Source: an uncultured Bacteroidota bacterium
GTDB taxonomy: Bacteria > Bacteroidota > Bacteroidia > Flavobacteriales > Flavobacteriaceae
Length of the DNA stretch: 64,000 nt
Direction of reading: 5' to 3'
NCBI GenBank assembly: GCA_902523635.1
Contig: CABZAE010000005.1
Coordinates: 1 to 64,000, forward strand
How positions within the stretch are numbered: position 1 is the stretch's first letter; each line of letters opens with the position of its first letter. Below the pieces are notes generated by a model. It ran no database searches. It was not told the origin of the DNA and worked only from the letters and a program-made list of their open reading frames with translations. The position numbers and the translations under genes are program-made. This document shows positions 38,892 through 46,724 of the stretch, piece by piece.

Positions 38892-40229
38892 ATGAAAAGT
38901 AGAATTTTAATTTTTGTAATGTTCATATGCATTTCGGTTCAAGGTCAAAATATCACTCCTGAACAAAATAAATTTGATAAAATGAGTTGGTTTTCTGAAG
39001 CAAAACTTGGGATTTTCATTCACTGGGGTATTTATTCTGTAAAAGGAATCAGCGAATCTTGGTCGTTTTTCAATGAGTATATATCACACCGAGATTATTT
39101 AAATCAGTTGGATTCTTTTGACGCAATAAATTACAATCCAAAAAAATGGGTTGAATTAATAAAAAATAGTGGAGCAAAATATGCAGTCATAACGTCCAAA
39201 CATCACGATGGCTTTGCACTTTGGAAAACTAAATACGGCAATTTAAATTCTGTAAACAACAGTGCATCTAAAAAGGATCTCTTAACTCCTTTTATAAATG
39301 AATTAAAAAGAAATAAATTAAAACTAGGATTATATTATTCTCTACCAGACTGGTCCTTCAGTGATTATGATAACTTTACTAAGAATAAGAAAAGATATTT
39401 AATACATGAAGAACCTAAAAGATGGGAAAAGTTTATCGCATACAGAGATAACCAGCTTTTCGAATTAAATAATCTTTTTAATCCAGATATATGGTGGTTT
39501 GATGGGGATTGGGAACATAGTGCACAAGAGTGGAAAAGTTTAAAATTAAAACAAATATTATTAGAAAAAAATCCAAAGGTTATTATAAATTCTAGATTAA
39601 ATAATTATGGGGATTATGATACACCTGAAATTGGAGTTCCTATTTACAGACCAAAAAGCAATTATTGGGAGCTATGCTTAACAATTAATGACTCTTGGGG
39701 TTACCAAAAAAATGATAAAAACTACAAAAGTTCTATGCAGATAATAGATATTTTTGTTGATGTAATTAGTAAAGGAGGTAATTTGTTATTAAATATTGGT
39801 CCTAAGGCAGATGGTACAATTCCCAAACAGCAAGAAGCTATTCTGAAAGATTTGGGTAAGTGGATTAAAAAACATGAATCCGCAATTTACAAAACCAAAA
39901 GAGGAATTCCATATGATCATTTTTACGGACCAACAACTCTAAATAAAAAAGAAGAAATATTATATCTTTTTGTCAGGGATCTGCCAAAGGACAATAAAAT
40001 TGTACTTAAAGGGATAGAAAATAAAATTAATAGAGCTTATATTTTAGGAGATGGAACGATTTTGAACAAACAGTTGTTGTGTAAAGTTTACTGGAACAAA
40101 TATCCTGGTATTTCATATTTAGAAATACCCAAAGATAATATTGACCCATACTATACTGTAGTTGCAGTTGTTTTAGATGGACCAATAAAGCTATTTAAAG
40201 AAAAAACTGGGGCAATAGAGTCAAATTAA
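38892..40229 (+). CDS. Secreted alpha-L-fucosidase, GH29 family
   Basis: A 445-residue protein with a signal peptide ending near SVQGQN. The GH29 barrel is clear: MSWFSEAKLGIFIHWGIYSV near residue 31, AVITSKHHDGFALW at 98-111, LKLGLYYSLPDWS near 143-155, and the nucleophile Asp204 in WWFDGDWEHS. A GGNLLLNIGPKADGTIP segment and a short C-terminal beta domain complete it. It releases L-fucose from fucosylated glycans, for example algal polysaccharide fragments. The acid/base residue is variable in the family and not assigned. It lies convergent to the operon for fucose uptake and oxidation, so the context strongly supports the substrate. Its last 35 bases overlap the thioesterase gene. Confidence 0.92.
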   Translation: MKSRILIFVMFICISVQGQNITPEQNKFDKMSWFSEAKLGIFIHWGIYSVKGISESWSFFNEYISHRDYLNQLDSFDAINYNPKKWVELIKNSGAKYAVITSKHHDGFALWKTKYGNLNSVNNSASKKDLLTPFINELKRNKLKLGLYYSLPDWSFSDYDNFTKNKKRYLIHEEPKRWEKFIAYRDNQLFELNNLFNPDIWWFDGDWEHSAQEWKSLKLKQILLEKNPKVIINSRLNNYGDYDTPEIGVPIYRPKSNYWELCLTINDSWGYQKNDKNYKSSMQIIDIFVDVISKGGNLLLNIGPKADGTIPKQQEAILKDLGKWIKKHESAIYKTKRGIPYDHFYGPTTLNKKEEILYLFVRDLPKDNKIVLKGIENKINRAYILGDGTILNKQLLCKVYWNKYPGISYLEIPKDNIDPYYTVVAVVLDGPIKLFKEKTGAIESN

Positions 40230-40632
40230 CAAATACATTAAGAGTTTTAAAAATATTTAATATCTGATCGTTAATTCTCTGTATTTTTTTTGATTTCGAA
40301 TTTATTAAACACCAGCTTGTATTTGAAATAGCTATAATCTTGTTACAGCGTATATTATAAAACTCGACTACCCTTTTTGATTTTATTCTTGTTGTTTCAT
40401 CAATATAAGTTTTCAGCAAAATTTTATCATTTAAATATGAGGGCAAGATATATTTTATATTGTGTTCTAAAAGAACCCAATGATAACTTTTTATCATTTT
40501 TTCTGTTGCGATATTTTCCCAATGATTTTTTGCAATATCTATTGCCCATTTAACATAAACTAAATTATTGACATGATCTAAACCATCTAAATCTTTTTCA
40601 TTTACTATAATTTTTTTTTCAAAATTCTTCAC
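40195..40632 (-). CDS. Hotdog-fold acyl-CoA thioesterase
   Basis: A 145-residue protein of the 4-hydroxybenzoyl-CoA thioesterase type. The motif DLDGLDHVNNLVYVKW near residue 15-30 holds the catalytic Asp and the HVNN(x)Y signature; a second strand pair (VEFYNIRCNKIIAISNTSWCLIN) follows. These enzymes hydrolyse acyl-CoAs; the substrate is unknown. It is the last gene of the fucose operon, four bases after fucP, although no acyl-CoA step belongs to the pathway. The final 14 or so codons overlap the fucosidase gene and encode an unusual hydrophobic tail (LLPQFFL), perhaps from loss of an original stop. Confidence 0.82.
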   Translation of the reverse strand: MKNFEKKIIVNEKDLDGLDHVNNLVYVKWAIDIAKNHWENIATEKMIKSYHWVLLEHNIKYILPSYLNDKILLKTYIDETTRIKSKRVVEFYNIRCNKIIAISNTSWCLINSKSKKIQRINDQILNIFKTLNVFVNLTLLPQFFL

Positions 40633-40636
40633 AAAA

Positions 40637-41950
40637 TTATTCTACACTATTTTTATAACCATAAATTGCTATAATTATAAAAGAAAATAAAGGCAATACA
40701 AAAGAAAAATTAATTTCAGACATTCCTAGAACTGTAATATCGTCAACATTATTTCCACCTAAATCGATAATCATTGCTTGAAGTTTTGGCATTAGCGCTC
40801 CTCCAACAATTGCCATGACCAAACCTGCTGAACCAATTTTACTTTCATCAACATCAAAATCTTCAAGAGCAATTCCATATATTGTGGGGAACATAAGAGA
40901 CATAAAAAAAGATAAGATTACTAAACAATATAGACCTAGACTGTTATCAAAAATTATTATACCAGAGTTAAAGAAAATAGCCAACATTGAAAAAGTCATT
41001 AACAAATAACCTGATTTAAAAAAGCGAAACAGAAAAGTAGATGTTAATCTTCCGATCACAAACAAAACAAATGCAGCCATTTGATAATAACTAGCAGTTA
41101 CGTTATCCACTCCTATTCCCTCAGCGTATTGATAAATATAGGTCCAACACATAATTTGAGCACCTACATAAAAAATTTGAGATATTACTCCTCCAATGTA
41201 TTTTTTATTTTTAAGAAGTCTTGTGAAAATTATATTAGAATTAGAGTTGAATGATTTTTCTTTATAGATTGGCATTTTACTAAAAAAAAATAAAATAAAA
41301 ACACCTAATATTATCATACCTAAAAAGACATAGGGATCTCTTATTACAAGTAAGTCAGTTGTTTTAATGAGAATTCTAGAGGCCTCATCCAAAGCATTAA
41401 AATCTTGTATATCGTCGGATTTAAGCTTTTTTAAAACAAACTGCTGAGCTGTAAACAATCCTAAAATTAAACCTAAAGGATTAAAAGCTTGGGCTAGATT
41501 TAAACGCTGAGTTGCGGTCTCCTTGTCTCCCAAGGCCAATACATAGGGATTAGCTGCTGTCTCCAAGAAAGCCAATCCAAACGTCAAAATATATAAACCA
41601 ACACAAAAAAACCAAAATTCTTGTGTGATTGCAGCTGGATAAAAAATTAAGGCTCCAATTGCGTAAAGAGTTAAACCAACCAAAATACCAACTTTATAAT
41701 TATATTTTCGCATTATAATTGCAGCTGGAATTGCCATACAAAAATATCCTCCGTAAAAAGACATTTGGACCCATGCTGCTTGTGAGTTAGAAAGTTCCAA
41801 AACTTTTTTAAAAGCTTGAACCATTGGGTCAGTAACTGCATTTGCAAATCCCCATAATGCAAATAATGATGATAAAAGAATAAATGGAAAAAACAATTCT
41901 CTTCTAAGAATAGGTTTTGAGTTTGAATTATTCATGACAGGATTGTGCAT
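40637..41950 (-). CDS. fucP: L-fucose:H+ symporter (FucP-type MFS permease)
   Basis: A 437-residue transporter with 12 hydrophobic helices. FucP signatures include SSLFALWGFANAVTDPMVQAFKK near residue 35-55, SQAAWVQMSFYGGYFCMAIPAA, GLALYAIGALIFYPAA-like helix and LETAANPYVLALGDKETATQRLNLAQAFNPLG, a motif shared by sugar porters of this group. It brings L-fucose into the cytoplasm with protons. The charged residue pair typical of FucP is partly visible (Asp and Glu in helices 1 and 4). The start may be the first ATG or the one five codons on. Within the fucose operon, four bases after the FMN enzyme gene. Confidence 0.9.
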   Translation of the reverse strand: MHNPVMNNSNSKPILRRELFFPFILLSSLFALWGFANAVTDPMVQAFKKVLELSNSQAAWVQMSFYGGYFCMAIPAAIIMRKYNYKVGILVGLTLYAIGALIFYPAAITQEFWFFCVGLYILTFGLAFLETAANPYVLALGDKETATQRLNLAQAFNPLGLILGLFTAQQFVLKKLKSDDIQDFNALDEASRILIKTTDLLVIRDPYVFLGMIILGVFILFFFSKMPIYKEKSFNSNSNIIFTRLLKNKKYIGGVISQIFYVGAQIMCWTYIYQYAEGIGVDNVTASYYQMAAFVLFVIGRLTSTFLFRFFKSGYLLMTFSMLAIFFNSGIIIFDNSLGLYCLVILSFFMSLMFPTIYGIALEDFDVDESKIGSAGLVMAIVGGALMPKLQAMIIDLGGNNVDDITVLGMSEINFSFVLPLFSFIIIAIYGYKNSVE

Positions 41951-41953
41951 TGA

Positions 41954-43102
41954 TTATAAGACAAGCATTTTCTTTAAATCATCAATTTCAGCACAGCTTA
42001 ATTGATCCATAACTTGTGTTAATTGTTTATTTAACATTTCAATAGTATGATTACCTCCCTTAATACCCAATGCTGAAACGCCATACATAAATGTGCGACC
42101 TAAAAACGTAAAATTAGCTCCGCATGACATAACTCGAGCAATGTCTGCTCCTCCTCTAATGCCACTATCCATCATAATAGTAATTTTGTCTTTATACACA
42201 GGATAAATAGTCTTCAGGGAATCTATTGTAGCTTGCCCTGCATCAACTTGTCTTCCTCCATGGTTGGAAATAATAACTCCGTCAAGACCCAAATCAACAG
42301 CTTTTTTAATATCATAAAGAGATTCAGTTCCCTTAATCACTAATTTGCCTTTCCATAAATCTCTGATTCTTTTAATTTTTTCTTCATTTAATCTTCCATC
42401 GAATGTGGAATCCATAAATTTTGCTAATTGATTCAAACTTAAGTTTTTAGGCATGTAGGGCTTTAATGTTTCAAAATTAGGTTGACCGTTTAACAGAGTT
42501 TTTAAGGACCAATGTGGTCTTTTCAAGGCATTAACAATATTACTAAGAGTCATTTTTGGAGGCATTGATAATCCATTTCTAATGTCTCTGGGTCTGTATC
42601 CAAAAGAAGGAACATCAGCCAAAATGACGAGTACAGGTAACCCTGCTTCTTCGACTCGTTTTAAAATATTTTTTGTGACTTTTTCATCGGCTGGATGATA
42701 TAATTGAAACCATGCATTACCCTCGGTTATTTGTGCAATTGTTTCAATACTTGCTGTAGACACTGTACTAAGAATAAATGGTATATTATATTTAAAAGCG
42801 GCTTTTGCTAATATTTGGGGTGAATTAGGCCACATTAAACACTGTAATCCAATAGGTGCAATGCCAAACGGAGAATCGTATTCATGTCCAAAAAGTTTCG
42901 TTTTTAGTTTAGGTGGCTTATAATCGACCAAATAATTCGGTTTTAATTCAATATCTCGGATTCGATTAGTGTTTTTTTTAATATTTACATCATCATTACA
43001 ACCACCATCCAAATATTCAAAAGCAAACTTTGGTATCTTCAACATGGCCCTTTTCCTTAAGTCAGAAACAGATGGATACTTATGATTAATTAAACTCTTC
43101 AT
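41954..43102 (-). CDS. FMN-dependent alpha-hydroxy-acid dehydrogenase (L-lactate type)
   Basis: A 382-residue TIM-barrel flavoprotein of the LldD/glycolate oxidase family. The N-terminal FAFEYLDGGCNDD, the FMN-site ELKPNYLVDYKPPKL, LASTVSTAS-like strand (FILSTVSTASIE), WFQLY, VIKGTESLYDIKKAVDLG and ISNHGGRQVD with catalytic His-Arg are all present. Members oxidise L-lactate or other 2-hydroxy acids to keto acids. In this operon the predicted split of 2,4-diketo-3-deoxy-L-fuconate yields pyruvate and L-lactate, so an L-lactate dehydrogenase makes good sense. It follows the mutarotase gene by three bases. Confidence 0.85.
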   Translation of the reverse strand: MKSLINHKYPSVSDLRKRAMLKIPKFAFEYLDGGCNDDVNIKKNTNRIRDIELKPNYLVDYKPPKLKTKLFGHEYDSPFGIAPIGLQCLMWPNSPQILAKAAFKYNIPFILSTVSTASIETIAQITEGNAWFQLYHPADEKVTKNILKRVEEAGLPVLVILADVPSFGYRPRDIRNGLSMPPKMTLSNIVNALKRPHWSLKTLLNGQPNFETLKPYMPKNLSLNQLAKFMDSTFDGRLNEEKIKRIRDLWKGKLVIKGTESLYDIKKAVDLGLDGVIISNHGGRQVDAGQATIDSLKTIYPVYKDKITIMMDSGIRGGADIARVMSCGANFTFLGRTFMYGVSALGIKGGNHTIEMLNKQLTQVMDQLSCAEIDDLKKMLVL

Positions 43103-43105
43103 TTT

Positions 43106-43462
43106 TTATTTCAAATCAAATATTTTTTCCATCAAAACCCATTTTGAATCCTGATCTGAGAAAGGTAAACTTTTTTGGAATTTTCCCATTAAATTTTCCC
43201 ATTCTCTAACTCTGGGGTTGTTTGAATCCAATTTTTCTTTTTTTTCAAAAGAAAAAAACTCATCAACTTTAATTATCATGAAAAGCCTATTTCCGGTCAA
43301 AAAAATTTCCATTTTTTTAATACCAGATTCCTTAATACTTTTTTTAATTTCTGGCCAAACATTTTTGTGATGCAGTTTGTATGCATTTATTTTTTTTTTA
43401 TCATCTTTTAGGTCTAGTGCTAAACAAAATTTTTTTAATCTATTTTTTGTCATTTTAATCAT
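43106..43462 (-). CDS. RhaM-type L-sugar mutarotase (L-rhamnose/L-fucose)
   Basis: A 118-residue protein of the RhaM family (ferredoxin-like fold). Evidence is RLKKFCLALDLKDDKKKINAYKLHH, NVWPEIKKSIKESGIKKMEIFLTGNRLFMIIKVDEFF and the family C-terminal SKWVLMEKIFDL. It interconverts alpha and beta anomers of L-rhamnose or, in this setting, L-fucose. I place the start at the ATG at 43462, five bases after the preceding SDR stop; an upstream frame extension to 43507 overlaps that gene and adds no conserved residues. FucU, the usual fucose mutarotase, belongs to a different fold, so this is a substitution or implies broader specificity. Confidence 0.85.
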   Translation of the reverse strand: MIKMTKNRLKKFCLALDLKDDKKKINAYKLHHKNVWPEIKKSIKESGIKKMEIFLTGNRLFMIIKVDEFFSFEKKEKLDSNNPRVREWENLMGKFQKSLPFSDQDSKWVLMEKIFDLK

Positions 43463-43466
43463 TATG

Positions 43467-44246
43467 TTATAAAGCCCTATCAAGATGAGAGTACCCCCCA
43501 TCCACAAAAATAATTTGTCCTGTTGTGTGACTTGATCTTTGAGAAAGCAAGAAGGCTACTGTATCAGCGATTTCAGCAACACTAGTCATTCTCTTTTCTA
43601 GTGGAATATTTTTTGTAATTGATAATAGTTTTTTTTTGGGATTATTAAATTTATTGATCCATTTTTCATACATAGGAGTGTAGCATTCCGCAACAATAAC
43701 ACAGTTTACCCTTATACCATAGCTTAACAAATCAATTGCCCATTCTCTTGTTAAGGCATTTCGACCTCCATTTGCAGCTGAATATCCAGAAGTTCCACCT
43801 TGACCAGTAACAGAAATTTTTGAACCAATATTAACTATTGATCCTTTGTTTTTTTTGAGTTGTGGTAGAACAAGTTTAGTCATTGTATAATAATGTCCCA
43901 AGTTTCTTTCAATGGATTTTATAAAATCGTGGTAATTTCCATTTTCCAATCCAACCCCATCATTGACTCCCGCATTATTAACCAATCCATCAATTCTACC
44001 AAACTCATTAATTATATTCCGAACAGCTCTTTTACATTCTTTAGGGTTGGTCAATTCAGCAATTGCGTATCCAATTTTTAAACCACTTTTTTTTAATTCA
44101 TCAACAATTTTAGCAATATCAACCTTCTTTCTCCCAATAATTACTGGGATGGCTTCTTCATTTGCCAATAACTTTACGATTCCTGCTCCAATTCCTTTTG
44201 ATCCTCCAGTGACAACAAAAATCTTGTTTTTTAATTTTAAATCCAT
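43467..44246 (-). CDS. SDR dehydrogenase, probable L-fucose dehydrogenase
   Basis: A 259-residue classical SDR with TGGSKGIG at residues 13-20, NNAGVNDGVGL at about 90-100, the catalytic Ser in NIGSKISVTGQGG, and Tyr-x-x-x near SGYSAANGG. The Lys of YxxxK is replaced: the sequence reads YSAANGGRNAL, with Asn where Lys is standard. This variant form occurs in flavobacterial fucose-operon SDRs that I recall as L-fucose dehydrogenases, though I cannot check this. It would oxidise L-fucose to L-fucono-1,5-lactone. The C-terminal TGQIIFVDGGYSHLDRAL is family-typical. Lies one base after the lactonase gene. Confidence 0.78.
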   Translation of the reverse strand: MDLKLKNKIFVVTGGSKGIGAGIVKLLANEEAIPVIIGRKKVDIAKIVDELKKSGLKIGYAIAELTNPKECKRAVRNIINEFGRIDGLVNNAGVNDGVGLENGNYHDFIKSIERNLGHYYTMTKLVLPQLKKNKGSIVNIGSKISVTGQGGTSGYSAANGGRNALTREWAIDLLSYGIRVNCVIVAECYTPMYEKWINKFNNPKKKLLSITKNIPLEKRMTSVAEIADTVAFLLSQRSSHTTGQIIFVDGGYSHLDRAL

Positions 44247-44247
44247 T

Positions 44248-45072
44248 TTAAAGGTTATAAATTTTTATAGCATTTTCTCCGAAAACCTTTCTAGTTGCAT
44301 TTTTTGAATTCAACTCAATAAAGTTAAAAATTAAGTCAAAAACTTTATCATAATCAGCCGCAAGTAAACAAACAGGCCAATCAGAACCAAACATTAAACG
44401 ATCGGAACCAAAATTTTGAAAAATAAAATCAATGTAGGGCAGAAAATCATCATCTTTAAAATTGTAGTTTTTTGTTTCAGTAACTAATCCTGAGAGTTTA
44501 CAATAAACATTTTGGTTCTTAGCAAGTTTAACTATATTTTTTTTCCAAACTTCCTGGGGGGGTTCAGAAATATTTGGTTTACCAATATGATCTAAAATAA
44601 ATTTTTGCTTGCTAAATTTTTTGACTAACTCAATTGCAGATGGAATCTGAGAGGGATAAATCAAAATATCAAATGTGAGATTATAATTAGTTAATTTATT
44701 TATTCCTTTTTGAACATCATCCCTGAGTAAAAAATCATCTTTTTCAGCTTGAACAATGTGTCTAACCCCTTTAAAGAAAGGGTTTTTTGAGAAATATGAA
44801 AGTCTTTCATTTAAATCATTTGAAAGTAAATCAACCCATCCAACTACTCCTTTTATAAAAGATTTCTGTAGAGCAAAATTCAACAAAAATTCTGTCTCAT
44901 TTTCTGATTGATCTGCTTGAACTGCTATGCAACCATCAATTTCTTTTTTTTTCAGTAATGGTTCTAAATCTTTTGGAAGAAAATCTTTTTTTAGAACACT
45001 CATTGTATTATCAATCCATGAATCTCTAACTGGATCATACTTCCAAAAATGTTGATGACTATCTATTATCAT
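44248..45072 (-). CDS. Amidohydrolase, probable L-fucono-1,5-lactonase
   Basis: A 274-residue member of the amidohydrolase 2 family. MIIDSHQHFWKYDP at the start (metal-binding His-x-His-like residues), VGWVDLLS, GVRHIVQAE, FILDHIGKP with a catalytic His, and MFGSDWPVCLLA with the catalytic Asp match the L-fuconolactonase and L-rhamnonolactonase group. It opens the fuconolactone ring to L-fuconate. The ATG overlaps the FAH-family gene stop by four bases. Placement between a lactone-forming SDR and later steps of the pathway supports the role; whether fuconate or rhamnonate is preferred is open. Confidence 0.85.
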   Translation of the reverse strand: MIIDSHQHFWKYDPVRDSWIDNTMSVLKKDFLPKDLEPLLKKKEIDGCIAVQADQSENETEFLLNFALQKSFIKGVVGWVDLLSNDLNERLSYFSKNPFFKGVRHIVQAEKDDFLLRDDVQKGINKLTNYNLTFDILIYPSQIPSAIELVKKFSKQKFILDHIGKPNISEPPQEVWKKNIVKLAKNQNVYCKLSGLVTETKNYNFKDDDFLPYIDFIFQNFGSDRLMFGSDWPVCLLAADYDKVFDLIFNFIELNSKNATRKVFGENAIKIYNL

Positions 45073-45923
45073 TTGTAATTTTTACATATCTGTTTAGAAA
45101 CTCCTAATCCATCAATTCCTAACTCTAAAACATCACCTTCCTTCAAATATTGTGGAGGATCAAGACCTAAACCGACCCCTGATGGTGTTCCAGTTGAAAT
45201 GATGTCTCCAGGAAGCAATGTCATAAACTGGCTTGTATAGCTAACAATCTCTTGAACATTAAATATAAAATCAGATGTATTACTGTTTTGCATAATTTTT
45301 CCGTTTAGTTTTAACCAAAGATTCAAATTATTAGGATCTTTAATTTCATCTACTGTCGCTATGAATGGACCTAGAGGAGCAAATGTATCACAGCTTTTGC
45401 CTTTAACCCATTGACCAGATCTTTCTAACTGGTATGAACGTTCACTAACATCATTGTGTAAAAGATACCCTGCAATATAATTTAAAGCGTCTTTTTCTTT
45501 AACGTAAGATGCTTTTTTACCAATAACGACAGCTAGCTCAACCTCCCAATCCGTTTTTTTACTTCCTTTAGGAATAATGATGTAATCATTTGGACCTATG
45601 ATCGATGAACTAGCCTTGAAAAACAAAACAGGTTCGCTTGGCTTATCCATACCACTTTCGTGAGCATGCTTTAAATAGTTAAGTCCTACACAAACAATTT
45701 TAGAAGGTCGTGATAATGGAGGGCCTAATCTAGAATCCTCAGGAACAATCGGGCATTTATCATGATTTAATTTTAACCAAGTATTTAGCTTAGACAAACC
45801 ACTATTTGTAAAAAAATTTTCATCATAATCACTTACAAATGAAGAAACATCAATTTTTTTTCCGGATTCTAAAATAATCCCAGGTTTTTCACTATTCAAT
45901 TTACCAAATCTTATAAGTTTCAT
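45069..45923 (-). CDS. FAH-family hydrolase, probable 2,4-diketo-3-deoxy-L-fuconate hydrolase
   Basis: A 284-residue fumarylacetoacetate-hydrolase-fold protein. Motifs are IVCVGLNYLKHAHESG, PVLFFKASSSIIGPNDYI, DWEVELAVVIGKKA with metal ligands Glu, VKGKSCDTFAPLGPFI and GDIISTGTPSGVGLG. In the oxidative fucose pathway this family splits 2,4-diketo-3-deoxy-L-fuconate with water into pyruvate and L-lactate. The ATG start gives the expected N-terminal sheet (KLIRFGKLNSEKPGII). It lies 7 bases after the SDR gene at 45931 and overlaps the lactonase start. Confidence 0.85.
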   Translation of the reverse strand: MKLIRFGKLNSEKPGIILESGKKIDVSSFVSDYDENFFTNSGLSKLNTWLKLNHDKCPIVPEDSRLGPPLSRPSKIVCVGLNYLKHAHESGMDKPSEPVLFFKASSSIIGPNDYIIIPKGSKKTDWEVELAVVIGKKASYVKEKDALNYIAGYLLHNDVSERSYQLERSGQWVKGKSCDTFAPLGPFIATVDEIKDPNNLNLWLKLNGKIMQNSNTSDFIFNVQEIVSYTSQFMTLLPGDIISTGTPSGVGLGLDPPQYLKEGDVLELGIDGLGVSKQICKNYK

Positions 45924-45930
45924 TTGTGTA

Positions 45931-46716
45931 TTATTTAGAATTTAATGTTACGTAGCCTCCATCTATTCCATAATTTGATCCTGTTATAAAGCTGGCTTCG
46001 TCTGAACATAGAAATAGAGCTAAATCGGCAACTTCATGTGATTTACCCATTCTACCAATAGGTTGCGATTGAGATAATTTTTTAAAAATTTCTTTTTCAT
46101 TTCCAGGGTAATTTTTCTTTATAAAACCATCAACAAATGGAGTGTGAATACGTGCGGGGGATATTGCGTTACACCTTATATTATTAGGTAAATAATCTTT
46201 TGCGATAGAATTTGTCATAGCAAGTACAGCTCCTTTTGTCATTGAATATGCAAATCGATCAGAAACCCCAACAGAGGAAGCAACTGAAGCTATATTTAAA
46301 ATTACACCTCCACCATTTATTTTCATACCTGGAATACTAGCTTTGGTACAGTTGTAAACACCTTTCACATTAATTTCGTACAATTTTTCAAAATCTTTTT
46401 CACTGCAATTTTCAATATTGCCAACATGTGCTACCCCAGCATTATTAATTAAAATATCGATTTTAGACTTTTTTTCTATGTCCATTATCGATTTTGAGAC
46501 CTCTTTAAAGTTTGTTACATCACATTGATGGTAAAAAGTCTTAAAACCCATTTTATTAATTTCATTAACCAAAGGTCTACCTAGACTTTCGTCGATATCT
46601 ATAATGTGTATCTCACAACCTTGAATAGCAAATGTTTTAACCATGGATTTTCCAATTCCGCTTGCTCCTCCAGTGATTACAGCAGTCTTGCTTTCTAAAG
46701 AAAACTTTGTTTTCAT
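45931..46716 (-). CDS. SDR dehydrogenase, probable 2-keto-3-deoxy-L-fuconate dehydrogenase
   Basis: A 261-residue classical SDR: TGGASGIGKSM near residues 15-25, DVTNFKEV, NNAGVAHVGNI, the catalytic Ser in LNIASVASSVG, and YSMTKGAV with Tyr and Lys of the active site. The tail FITGSNYGIDGGYVTLNSK is usual. I use the ATG at 46716; a TTG at 46749 would add 11 residues overlapping the upstream gene. The family member in this pathway oxidises C4 of 2-keto-3-deoxy-L-fuconate with NAD. Between the dehydratase and the FAH hydrolase, the gene order follows the pathway order. Confidence 0.82.
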   Translation of the reverse strand: MKTKFSLESKTAVITGGASGIGKSMVKTFAIQGCEIHIIDIDESLGRPLVNEINKMGFKTFYHQCDVTNFKEVSKSIMDIEKKSKIDILINNAGVAHVGNIENCSEKDFEKLYEINVKGVYNCTKASIPGMKINGGGVILNIASVASSVGVSDRFAYSMTKGAVLAMTNSIAKDYLPNNIRCNAISPARIHTPFVDGFIKKNYPGNEKEIFKKLSQSQPIGRMGKSHEVADLALFLCSDEASFITGSNYGIDGGYVTLNSK

Positions 46717-46724
46717 TTTACTTT

